A stretch of 7,838 bases of DNA. It comes from Thermoplasmata archaeon. GTDB taxonomy: Archaea > Thermoplasmatota > E2 > DHVEG-1 > B8-G13. The stretch spans positions 1 to 7,838 of the forward strand of contig QMST01000019.1 in assembly GCA_003649745.1 (NCBI GenBank), given 5' to 3'. The notes below the pieces were generated by a model. It had not been told where the DNA came from. It saw only the letters and a list, made by a program, of their open reading frames with translations, and ran no database searches. The translations under genes were made by a program, and so were the position numbers. Positions 1 through 6,232 of the stretch are shown piece by piece; positions within the stretch are counted from its first letter, which is position 1; each line of letters starts with the position of its first letter.

Positions 1-60
1 ATTATTAAACAGGTGAACTGCCAGAATGCCCTCGAACGATTAAAAAAGACAAAGATGTAA
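1..60 (+). CDS. Possible 3' end of a CDS entering from the left (partial)
   Basis: Frame 1 is open from the first base to a TAA at 58-60 and encodes 19 residues, IIKQVNCQNALERLKKTKM. The Lys-rich, helix-like tail is a plausible protein C-terminus, and no start codon is needed because the gene would begin outside the window. The evidence is weak: an open stretch this short occurs easily by chance, and I recognise no family. If real, it ends 99 bp before the palindrome at 160-241, which is somewhat far for a cassette gene lying next to its recombination site. Confidence 0.3.
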   Translation: MIKQVNCQNALERLKKTKM

Positions 61-159
61 AACATTAAGAAAGCTTACGAATGATTGAAAGATAGAATCA
101 GAACTAATAATGGCAAACGCACATTTTTTAGACCACCAAACGCTCTTCCTCCATGATTG

Positions 160-241
160 CATATAACGTTTTGCGGATAAAAGAAGTTGCCGAAGACAAT
201 TTTAGGAAATCTCTGATTTCCCTTTTATCCGCTGTTATATG
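160..241. repeat. Compound palindrome, attC-like / structured element
   Basis: Three perfectly complementary arm pairs are nested over 82 bp. CATATAAC (160-167) pairs with GTTATATG (234-241). GCGGATAAAAG (173-183) pairs with CTTTTATCCGC (222-232). GGAAATC (205-211) pairs with GATTTCC (215-221) across a 3-nt loop. Unpaired parts are GTTTT (168-172) against a single T (233), and 21 nt at 184-204. This order (outer box ending AAC, inner box, variable hairpin, inner box, outer box starting GTT) is that of an integron attC site, and the length is within the known attC range. The outer boxes match RYYYAAC and GTTRRRY at 6 of 7 positions each. Against attC, the spacer is asymmetric (5 nt against 1), the inner stem has no extrahelical base, and no integrase is in the window. 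A small mobile element or an RNA fold are alternatives. The palindrome itself is certain; its function is not. Confidence 0.55.
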
Positions 242-285
242 ACCCAAAGGGAAAGGTTTGTGAAGCAACCGCAGAGTTCTGAACC

Positions 286-355
286 TTGCTAGTCAAGTTA
301 GTTCTTAAAGATTGCTTTTTCATTGTTTTTAGCCTGCCAAAAGGTTAACTAGCAA
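286..355. repeat. 8-bp inverted repeat with a 54-bp interior
   Basis: TTGCTAGT (286-293) is exactly complementary to ACTAGCAA (348-355). The interior contains a small AAAG/CTTT hairpin (307-310 and 315-318) followed by T-rich sequence. The pairing does not extend beyond 8 bp on either side, so it is much weaker than the palindrome at 160-241. It may be chance or part of the same structured region. Confidence 0.3.
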
Positions 356-382
356 AACACATAATACTCCCACAATATAAGG

Positions 383-510
383 CTAATAACGCCTATTTTC
401 AAATTTTCTTTTATTTACGCTGCCGGAATCAATTCCTCTACTGAGATATACGTCATAAAACCGCTGCAAGTGCAAGTGATGCTCCTAATAAACTTAATGA
501 CGCCTCTTTT
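383..510. repeat. 17-bp imperfect direct repeat pair
   Basis: CTAATAACGCCTATTTT (383-399) and TTAATGACGCCTCTTTT (494-510) match at 14 of 17 positions and share the core ACGCCT followed by a T-rich tail. They are 111 bp apart. The first copy also forms a small GCC-based hairpin (AGGC 380-383 with GCCT 391-394) before a T-rich tract. Function is unknown, and chance similarity in AT-rich DNA cannot be excluded. Confidence 0.25.
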
Positions 511-590
511 AAAAATATTTGCTAACTATATTTTTTGTTTTCACAAAATCAGTCAATGTGTGTTGTTTTTGGGTAACAAATGAATTTATA

Positions 591-612
591 GAAAGATTTA
601 TATGTTTATAAA
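591..612 (+). promoter_or_regulatory. Archaeal promoter (BRE/TATA) for the gene at 636
   Basis: TTTATAAA at 605-612 lies 31 bp upstream of the ATG at 636, matching the usual archaeal TATA-to-start distance and predicting a leaderless or nearly leaderless mRNA. A second A/T-rich box (TTTATATG, 597-604) preceded by the purine-rich GAAAG (591-595, BRE-like) overlaps it, so the start site could lie a few bases further upstream. No clear Shine-Dalgarno sequence precedes the ATG, which agrees with leaderless translation. Confidence 0.6.
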
Positions 613-635
613 CTAATAATAATGTTGGGATTACC

Positions 636-1253
636 ATGAAAATGATGTGGAAAAAGAATATTGTTGTATTCGGAGCTGTGACCATTGCATTGCTATTAGT
701 TTCCTCTGCAACTGCTGTACCTCAAGTACACAGTACACCAGTAATGAAAACCATAAAAAAAGTAGAACAAACAAAAACCATGATTGACACCAGCATATAC
801 GATCTTATATCTCAGGTTCAAAATCTTTTAAAAAATAAAAAAATCAAAGCAATATTCTCACAATATCAATCTTTACTGAAACAGAAATTTAGCAAGGAAT
901 TCATCGAAGCGTTACGAGAAAAAATTAAACACATCTTCAACAATGAACAATTTAATAATGCTATCTTACAGGCTCACTCCTATCTAGAAAAAAAATATGG
1001 GAAAATAATTGATATTGATTCATTGAAAGAAAAAATCAAGTCATTATTGTCATCAGATGATCCTGAACCTACATTTATCATTGGCGGTTTAATCGCGATT
1101 TATTATCTTATAGGGCTCATTTATGTTTTTTTAAAGATATATGAGTGTCCCATTCCTATACCAGGTAAACTTTATGTTGCTGTTCTCATTGCTTTATTAA
1201 CGGCGTGGGGTTGGCCCCTCTGGATTATTCTTGATCCTCTTTTACTCAATTAA
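636..1253 (+). CDS. Secreted or membrane-anchored protein of unknown function, 205 aa
   Basis: I do not recognise a family. Residues 1-27 form a signal peptide: Lys at positions 2, 6 and 7, a hydrophobic core (about 9-22), and an A-T-A site before V28. Residues 35-140 are Lys-rich and predicted helical, with repeated LLK/KIK patterns suggesting amphipathic or coiled-coil helices. Two C-terminal hydrophobic segments follow (about 146-168 and 178-204). The first ends near Cys171 and a Pro-rich turn; the second is Trp/Pro-rich (WGWPLW, 191-196). Expected topology is an exported helical domain tethered by a C-terminal hairpin; this is inference. The ATG at 636 is chosen because the TATA box is 31 bp upstream, although Met3 and Met4 are alternatives. 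The layout resembles that of the 266-aa protein at 4384. The gene stands alone, 225 bp before pyrG. Confidence 0.8.
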   Translation: MKMMWKKNIVVFGAVTIALLLVSSATAVPQVHSTPVMKTIKKVEQTKTMIDTSIYDLISQVQNLLKNKKIKAIFSQYQSLLKQKFSKEFIEALREKIKHIFNNEQFNNAILQAHSYLEKKYGKIIDIDSLKEKIKSLLSSDDPEPTFIIGGLIAIYYLIGLIYVFLKIYECPIPIPGKLYVAVLIALLTAWGWPLWIILDPLLLN

Positions 1254-1272
1254 AATTATTTATTACTTTTTT
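1254..1272 (+). terminator. T-rich transcription end
   Basis: Directly after the TAA at 1251-1253 the plus strand has T-rich runs, including a six-T run at 1266-1271, without a hairpin. Archaeal RNA polymerase commonly terminates at such oligo-T tracts, so this is a plausible end for the 205-aa gene's transcript. Confidence 0.35.
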
Positions 1273-1447
1273 AACTCTCTACCCTGGAACAGCAAAAAAC
1301 TAACTAACTTATTATCAGTGATTTTGTTACTTATCTTTATTATTTAAAAAATAAAAAAATCCTGACCTGTTAAAAGCAATGCAACAGAAATATCCCCTTG
1401 TATCATCTAAGCTAAGAAAAATAAAATCCAAAATAATTTAAACTATC

Positions 1448-1457
1448 TAGTATATTT
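1448..1457 (+). promoter_or_regulatory. Putative TATA box for pyrG
   Basis: TAGTATATTT lies 22-31 bp upstream of the pyrG ATG, the spacing seen for the clearer TATA boxes in this window. The match to TTTATA is only partial. A G-run (1473-1476) just before the start may give weak ribosome pairing if the mRNA has a short leader. Confidence 0.4.
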
Positions 1458-1478
1458 CGTTATCCCGTTGATGGGGAA

Positions 1479-3095
1479 ATGGTAAATTATATTATAGTAA
1501 CTGGTGGAGTTATTTCTGGTCTTGGAAAGGGTATAACAACAGCTTCTATTGGTAAACTTCTGCAGCTACATGGGTACAGGGTTACAGCGATGAAAATTGA
1601 TCCATACATAAACTATGATGCTGGTACTCTCAGACCAACAGAGCATGGCGAAGTATGGGTAACAGAGGATGGAGGGGAAATAGACCAGGATCTTGGGCAT
1701 TACGAGCGTTTTTTGGATATAAACATACCAAAGTATCATAACATCACAACTGGCCAAGTATATAGTGCTGTTATAGAGAAAGAAAGAAAAGGAAAATACC
1801 TTGGTAAAACAGTTCAACCTATACCTCATGTAACAGATGAGATTAAAAAAAGAATTAGGAGACCTGCGGAGGAATCTAAGCTTGATTTTATAATCATTGA
1901 GATAGGTGGAACAGTTGGAGACTATGAAAATGTTCTATTTCTCGAAGCAGTGAGACAGATGAAATTAGAAGGAGACAACATGCTATATGTTCATGTAACC
2001 TATGTGCCCACGATTGAAACACTTGGTGAGCAGAAAACAAAACCCACGCAACATTCTGTTAAGGCACTGAGAGAAATAGGGATACAACCTGATTTTATAA
2101 TAGCTAGATCAGAAAAACCTGTTGATGATGTTAGAAGGAGCAAGATTGCATTGTTTTGTAATGTTAAAGAGGAAGACGTAATATCAAACCCTGACATAGA
2201 CAACATATACGAGTTACCACTTGTGTTTGAAAAACAAAATCTCTGCGAGAAGATATTAAACAAGTTGAACCTTAGAAAAAAGAAAAACAATCTGCCTGAG
2301 TGGGAGAAGTTTATAAAAGAGGTTAAGAAAATAAAGAAAAAAGTTAAAATTGGCATAGTTGGAAAATATTTTGACATAGGCGCTTTTAAACTGTTTGATT
2401 CTTATATTTCTGTTATAGAGGCTGTGAAACATGCAGCTTGGCATAACAAGGTCAAACCAGATATAAAATGGATTGATTCAAAAACATTTGAAAAACACCC
2501 AGAGAAAATATCAATGTTAAAAGAGCTTGATGGAATTATTGTACCCGGTGGTTTTGGCCTCTCAGGTATAGAGGGGAAGATAGCAACTATTAAATATGCT
2601 AGAGAAAACAACATCCCCTACCTGGGTTTATGTCTGGGTATGCAACTCGCTGTAGTGGAATATGCCAGAAACGTCTGCGGCCTGGAAGGTGCAAATTCAG
2701 CAGAGATAGATAAAAACACTCCTTATCCAGTAATAGATTTTATACCAGAGCAGATAAAGTTTATCAGAGAGTCTAGATATGGGGCAACCATGAGACTGGG
2801 TGCATATCCAGCTGTGCTAAAAGAGGGTACTCTAGTAAGAAAACTTTATGGTAAAAAAACTGTTTATGAAAGGCATCGACACAGATACGAGGTTAATCCA
2901 AAATATGTGGATTTACTTGAGAAAAATGGCATCGTGTTCTCTGGCAAATCCCCGGATAAAGTATTAATGGAGTTTATGGAGCTGCCAAACCACAGGTTTT
3001 TTGTTGCCACCCAGGCGCATCCAGAGTTTAAATCGAGACCCATGAAACCATCTCCACCTTTTGACGGGTTAATCAAAGCATCAATTAAAAAGTAG
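1479..3095 (+). CDS. pyrG: CTP synthase (UTP-ammonia ligase with glutamine amidotransferase domain)
   Basis: Converts UTP to CTP using ATP and glutamine-derived ammonia, the last step of de novo pyrimidine nucleotide synthesis, in the cytoplasm. The protein is 538 aa, full length for the family. The N-terminal synthetase domain (about 1-270) starts with the P-loop region GGVISGLGKG (9-18), followed by KIDPYINYDAGT (39-50) and HGEVWVTEDGGEIDQDLGHYERF (56-78), the family signature around the Mg, UTP and CTP sites. A Lys-rich linker (about 265-290) leads to the class I amidotransferase domain (about 290-538), with the oxyanion-loop PGGFG (356-360), nucleophile Cys385 in GLCLG, and His514 and Glu516 in AHPE. 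All expected catalytic residues are present. The ATG at 1479 is used because MVNYIIVTGG is the normal family N-terminus; the ATG at 1471 is out of frame. The M50 protease gene starts 60 bp downstream and may be co-transcribed. Confidence 0.98.
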   Translation: MVNYIIVTGGVISGLGKGITTASIGKLLQLHGYRVTAMKIDPYINYDAGTLRPTEHGEVWVTEDGGEIDQDLGHYERFLDINIPKYHNITTGQVYSAVIEKERKGKYLGKTVQPIPHVTDEIKKRIRRPAEESKLDFIIIEIGGTVGDYENVLFLEAVRQMKLEGDNMLYVHVTYVPTIETLGEQKTKPTQHSVKALREIGIQPDFIIARSEKPVDDVRRSKIALFCNVKEEDVISNPDIDNIYELPLVFEKQNLCEKILNKLNLRKKKNNLPEWEKFIKEVKKIKKKVKIGIVGKYFDIGAFKLFDSYISVIEAVKHAAWHNKVKPDIKWIDSKTFEKHPEKISMLKELDGIIVPGGFGLSGIEGKIATIKYARENNIPYLGLCLGMQLAVVEYARNVCGLEGANSAEIDKNTPYPVIDFIPEQIKFIRESRYGATMRLGAYPAVLKEGTLVRKLYGKKTVYERHRHRYEVNPKYVDLLEKNGIVFSGKSPDKVLMEFMELPNHRFFVATQAHPEFKSRPMKPSPPFDGLIKASIKK

Positions 3096-3155
3096 TAAAC
3101 CATTTAAAGAGCCAATATTATTCAAATCAACTTTAACTTGTAGGAATAAGAGAAT

Positions 3156-4301
3156 ATGAATGAGGATTGGAGCAGTTTTGAACCAATAGATGAGAATGAA
3201 AAAGTTATAACCAACCTAGATATCGAGTTAATAAAAAGTGAGATAGGCAAGAAATTTTCATTTTACGATTTCAAGGTACAGCCAAATATTGTAGCGTTTT
3301 TCTGTAGAGTTGACCCAGAGACCCTGGATGAAGATTTTGATTCTCTGAGAATTTCTCTATTAGAAAAAGGGTATATACCAATGATAAGATACGAGCAAGG
3401 AGAGCATATAATATATGTTATACCTAAACCAAAGGCAAAAATTAGATCAAAATGGGTGAACCTTATATTATTTCTATCCACGGTTTTTACAACCATACTA
3501 GCAGGATCTATGCTTTTCACATCTAACCAACAGTTTGATTGGTCACAAATATTCACACTTAGAAACTTGTTAAATGGATGGTTTTTTTTCTCATTGCCGC
3601 TGATGTCCATACTTGGCATCCATGAGCTTGGCCACTATTTTGCATCAAAAAAACACAGAGTCAAAACCTCTCTACCATATTTTATACCCTTCCCGCCAAA
3701 CCCGTTTCTACCACTGGGAACAATGGGTGCTGTTATTTCTACCAAGGAGCCTATACCAGATAGAAAAGCATTACTCGACATAGGTGTAGCAGGACCAATC
3801 TGTGGTTTTATAGTAGCAGTGCCGGTTTTGATACTGGGTTTGATGATGTCAAACATTGTAGCTATATCCGAAATACCAAAAGAATCCGTCACACTAGGTG
3901 AGCCACTCCTTGTGACTATTTTGATAAAAATCATGTTTAACCTACCACATGGTTACACTATAAACCTGCATCCTACTGCTTTTGCAGGCTGGGTGGGTCT
4001 CCTAGTGACAGCTATCAATTTGCTACCTGCCGGACAACTGGATGGGGGTCACATAGCCAGGGCGATATTAAAAGAAAAACACAAATACGCTAGTTGGGGT
4101 GCCATGATTGGATTACTAGGTTTGGGGTTGGTAGCTACCAATTGGTTATTCTTTGCAATTCTAATATTATTCCTGATAGGTGTGCAACACCCCCCTCCGC
4201 TTAATGAGTTAACATATTTAGATGTCAAAAGAAAACTGTTAGCACTTGCGGCCTTAGCAATTTTTATACTAAGCTTCGTACCTATAATAATAACATCATG
4301 A
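3156..4301 (+). CDS. Site-2-type intramembrane zinc metalloprotease (family M50)
   Basis: Polytopic membrane protease predicted to cut substrate helices within the membrane; the substrate cannot be read from sequence. Zinc-site motifs are intact: HELGH at 156-160 (two His ligands, catalytic Glu157) in a hydrophobic helix, and LDGGH at 295-299 (Asp296 the expected third ligand) preceded by Asn288. Residues 1-95 form an acidic soluble domain. Hydrophobic segments lie near 101-122, 141-162, 206-232, 276-295, 312-343 and 359-378. The stretch after HELGH (SLPYFIPFP, 172-180, then LGTMGAVIS, 187-195) resembles the plant EGY/cyanobacterial branch of site-2 proteases, as known to me. No PDZ domain is evident between the two motifs. 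The start at 3156 has no TATA box at -30 and only a weak purine-rich leader, so transcription with pyrG is plausible. Length of 381 aa is usual for this branch. Confidence 0.93.
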   Translation: MNEDWSSFEPIDENEKVITNLDIELIKSEIGKKFSFYDFKVQPNIVAFFCRVDPETLDEDFDSLRISLLEKGYIPMIRYEQGEHIIYVIPKPKAKIRSKWVNLILFLSTVFTTILAGSMLFTSNQQFDWSQIFTLRNLLNGWFFFSLPLMSILGIHELGHYFASKKHRVKTSLPYFIPFPPNPFLPLGTMGAVISTKEPIPDRKALLDIGVAGPICGFIVAVPVLILGLMMSNIVAISEIPKESVTLGEPLLVTILIKIMFNLPHGYTINLHPTAFAGWVGLLVTAINLLPAGQLDGGHIARAILKEKHKYASWGAMIGLLGLGLVATNWLFFAILILFLIGVQHPPPLNELTYLDVKRKLLALAALAIFILSFVPIIITS

Positions 4302-4349
4302 GTTTTATTCATGCATCTCGTCTAGAAAATACACCATATTTAATAGAGA

Positions 4350-4377
4350 AAAATTTATAAATAAATATTTATATGAT
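4350..4377 (+). promoter_or_regulatory. Archaeal promoter for the gene at 4384
   Basis: TTTATAAA at 4354-4361 lies 30 bp upstream of the ATG at 4384, nearly the same box and distance as at 605-612, with an A-rich BRE-like stretch just before it. A second A/T box (TATTTATATG, 4366-4375) is too close to the ATG to serve as the main TATA. A leaderless mRNA is predicted. Confidence 0.6.
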
Positions 4378-4383
4378 ATATCT

Positions 4384-5184
4384 ATGCATCGAAGAAATGT
4401 TGTTTTTATCGCTATGCTGATGATTTCAACAAGTTTTTTACCAATTATAAACAGTCAAATTATAAAAACTGAAAGGATAAGAAAAAACCCTCAGCATGAT
4501 ATACAAACAGTAGATTTTGTTCTACGTCAATACACTAGCAAGGGAGTGACAGAGATCAAAAAGAAAATCCCTCTAAGTCTAGCTTGGGAAATATCATCAA
4601 AACTTAAGAGAGCAGAAAACATCAGAGAGAAGCTGAGTTTGCTCAAAAAATATGGTTTGATATCTAAAATTCCATCTCTAGAAGAAATGAGGGTGGAGGC
4701 TAACAAGGTCGCGGAAAAATATAACCTTCTAAATGAGAAAGTGATAGATAGAATAAAATCTCTAAACACCATGGCTAGGATAAAAATATGTATTTCACGT
4801 ATGGTGAGCGTAGAGGGGATGTCAGTTGTGGGCTTTTTCCCAGTTGGTTTATCTGCTATAACAGGTTTTATAAATGGCATCCTTTTCCTAATAGAGCTCA
4901 TGCATGATTTACCATTTATGCTGATTCCATCTGCTGATCTTCTAGTTTACATGGTCACTGGCGAAAGCTCCTCTCCAAAACTTGCAGATGGACACATGGA
5001 TGTTGACATAGGCCTATTAACACCTGGATTGAGATACTATGAGGGCGGACCAGGATCATGGTTCCTTGCAATTGGTTTCATTGGCCTAGCCTTCTACTGG
5101 GGTATACCACCTGGTTTTTCATCACTAGAAGCAGATATGATGGGCTATGTTCCAATTGGGATAGCATATCTAACACCTTGGTAA
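4384..5184 (+). CDS. Secreted or membrane-associated protein of unknown function, 266 aa
   Basis: I do not recognise a family. Residues 1-24 look like a signal peptide or N-terminal anchor (HRR then a hydrophobic core at 6-22, no clean cleavage motif). Residues 25-140 are charged and largely helical, with a run around 60-135 of LAWEISSKL, LSLLKKYGLI and NLLNEKVIDRIKSL types. From residue 143 the protein becomes hydrophobic and Gly/Pro-rich: a strong segment at about 147-190, a polar insert with HMDVDIG (204-210), then GPGSWFLAIGFIGLAFYWGIPPG (222-244) and a C-terminus ending in Trp. This suggests an exported helical domain followed by one or more membrane hairpins. The ATG at 4384 fits the TATA box 30 bp upstream. 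The gene is probably transcribed alone and shares its layout with the gene at 636. Confidence 0.8.
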   Translation: MHRRNVVFIAMLMISTSFLPIINSQIIKTERIRKNPQHDIQTVDFVLRQYTSKGVTEIKKKIPLSLAWEISSKLKRAENIREKLSLLKKYGLISKIPSLEEMRVEANKVAEKYNLLNEKVIDRIKSLNTMARIKICISRMVSVEGMSVVGFFPVGLSAITGFINGILFLIELMHDLPFMLIPSADLLVYMVTGESSSPKLADGHMDVDIGLLTPGLRYYEGGPGSWFLAIGFIGLAFYWGIPPGFSSLEADMMGYVPIGIAYLTPW

Positions 5185-5259
5185 ACAATTTTTAGTAAAA
5201 CATTAATACTCCGTGTAATATCCATTTATTTGAAATACTTAAAAAGGGCATGTACTAAT

Positions 5260-5484
5260 ATGAAAACCTATCTAAAAATCTATTTCAACAGTGAGGGTTC
5301 CTCACCATCTGAGATCAAAAGCCAACTGCTAAACATGGGTTTTAAAGCAACTAAGGGCAACTATGATTTTGTATATGACTGGGGAGAAAAAAGTGCGGAC
5401 ATAGAAGATCTGATATGGTTTGCAGATAGGGTCCATACCGCGCTAAAAGAACACAAAGTTTTTTTCACACTAGAGACAATATAA
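5260..5484 (+). CDS. Small, probably conserved archaeal protein of unknown function, 74 aa
   Basis: The sequence from Met at 5260 reads as a compact alpha/beta domain: strand (2-10), helix (15-27), a strand or hairpin ending in YDFVYDWG (35-42), a long helix (47-65) and a final strand (66-74). From memory it resembles small uncharacterised proteins of other euryarchaea with the same KTYLKIYF opening and GNYDFVYDWG centre; this recollection was not checked by search. No catalytic motif is evident, so a binding or regulatory role is only a guess. An upstream in-frame TTG at 5230 would add ten basic residues (MKYLKRACTN), but the ATG gives the more natural N-terminal strand. A TTTATTTG box at 5225-5232 is about 28-35 bp upstream of it. 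The stop codon is 4 bp from that of convergent trmJ. Confidence 0.75.
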   Translation: MKTYLKIYFNSEGSSPSEIKSQLLNMGFKATKGNYDFVYDWGEKSADIEDLIWFADRVHTALKEHKVFFTLETI

Positions 5485-5512
5485 AAAATTATTTCATCTT
5501 TTTTATTTTTTC
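5482..5512. terminator. Overlapping ends of two convergent transcripts
   Basis: The two stop codons (5482-5484 plus, 5489-5491 minus) are 4 bp apart, and the sequence around them carries A-runs on one side and T-runs (5500-5512) on the other, giving oligo-T tracts on both strands. Each transcript probably ends inside or just beyond the other gene's 3' end. This is inferred from composition only. Confidence 0.35.
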
Positions 5513-6211
5513 AATTGTACCACTTAAAATACCCATGAGTGTATGATACTCCCATTTTGATGGCATGGCTCTACCAAGTATTCTGCGCAACATTATCATA
5601 GTATTTTTTCTTTTATGCTCTGGATACTCTATCTCATCTAATAGTAATGAGAGAAACTCAAAGAGTTTTTCCTTTTCCACATGGTTTAATCTCCTACCAG
5701 TTTTCAAAGAGGGAGGTTTTAAAGAAAGATAAAGATTGTACAAGGTTATACAAACTGCATGAGAAAGATTCAAAGAAGGATATTTTTCACTGGTTGGGAT
5801 TTTAACAAGTAAATCACATTTTTCAATCTCGCTATTGTAAAGCCCGAAATCCTCTCTACCAAAAATCAGACCTATTCTCCCATCTACCTCTAGAATCTTT
5901 TTTGAAAAATCCTCAACAAGGATAGCCTTTCTCAAATGTTTCTTCTCACTATCTGTGGCAACAGAAGAAGTTGCAACGAGAAAATCAAGATCTTTAATTG
6001 CTTTTTCAAAGGAATCAAAGATTTTTGCATTCTCAATTATAGAGGAAGCATGCATAGCCCTTGAAAAACAATCCTTATCTAATTCACAAGGATTCACCAG
6101 GTAAAGATTAGAAAAATCAAAATTCATCATAACTCTAGCAACAGCACCTACATTACCACTATATTTAGGCTCAACTAATACAACAAAAAACTCTCTTGCT
6201 ATTAAAACCAA
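5489..6211 (-). CDS. trmJ: tRNA (cytidine-2'-O-)-methyltransferase, TrmJ/SPOUT family
   Basis: SPOUT-fold (SpoU/TrmH superfamily) methyltransferase predicted to use SAM to methylate the 2'-OH of a tRNA anticodon-loop nucleotide; archaeal TrmJ is known to act on position 32. The three family motifs are visible: motif 1 VEPKYSGNVGAVARVMMNF (13-31, with Asn20 and Arg26), motif 2 IGLIFGREDFGL (113-124), and motif 3 YPSLNLSHAVCITLYNL (144-160), which forms the trefoil knot and SAM site. A basic helical C-terminal extension (about 170-240) is typical of TrmJ. Length of 240 aa is normal. Translation appears to start at TTG (6211): an in-frame stop (6233-6235) lies upstream and no ATG occurs before motif 1. 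That stop belongs to the preceding membrane-protein gene, 21 bp away, so the two probably form an operon. Confidence 0.93.
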   Translation of the reverse strand: MVLIAREFFVVLVEPKYSGNVGAVARVMMNFDFSNLYLVNPCELDKDCFSRAMHASSIIENAKIFDSFEKAIKDLDFLVATSSVATDSEKKHLRKAILVEDFSKKILEVDGRIGLIFGREDFGLYNSEIEKCDLLVKIPTSEKYPSLNLSHAVCITLYNLYLSLKPPSLKTGRRLNHVEKEKLFEFLSLLLDEIEYPEHKRKNTMIMLRRILGRAMPSKWEYHTLMGILSGTIEKIKKMK

Positions 6212-6232
6212 CCCCCTAGAATATAATTTTTT

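Larger units (their letters stand above)
61..600. other. 540-bp stretch without a convincing gene
   Basis: No reading frame of useful length or convincing composition is seen on either strand. The stretch contains the compound palindrome at 160-241, an 8-bp inverted repeat (286-293 and 348-355), and a 17-bp imperfect direct repeat (383-399 and 494-510). From about 505 onward it becomes strongly AT-rich and leads into the promoter of the gene at 636. By eye, positions 130-350 look less AT-rich than the flanking intergenic DNA. That would fit a structured RNA or imported DNA, but I have not measured it. Confidence 0.6.

Noticed and set aside
286..355. Second inverted repeat considered as another attC site
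   Set aside because: It has only one 8-bp arm pair, lacks AAC/GTT outer boxes and has no inner box pair, so it does not share the layout of the 160-241 element.
1471..1473. ATG at 1471 as an alternative pyrG start
   Set aside because: It is out of frame with pyrG, and the ATG at 1479 gives the standard family N-terminus.
1254..1478. Searched for a small gene or RNA between the 205-aa gene and pyrG
   Set aside because: Only AT-rich sequence with A/T runs was seen; no coding frame, tRNA-like fold or strong hairpin could be supported.
1566..3103. Several minus-strand open frames of 62-125 codons across pyrG
   Set aside because: They lie wholly or almost wholly inside the clearly real pyrG gene, are rich in Ser/Phe/Leu as expected for antisense of AT-rich coding DNA, and have no recognisable motifs.
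3263..4312. Minus-strand open frames opposite the M50 protease gene
   Set aside because: They are antisense shadows of a gene with intact catalytic motifs, and they show no domain features.
4527..4901. Minus-strand open frame of 124 codons opposite the 266-aa gene
   Set aside because: The plus-strand frame is longer, has a promoter and a signal-like N-terminus; the antisense product has only composition-driven hydrophobicity.
5230..5259. TTG at 5230 as the start of an 84-aa version of the small protein
   Set aside because: The extra ten residues do not extend the domain and would overlap the likely promoter; the ATG at 5260 starts directly at the first predicted strand.
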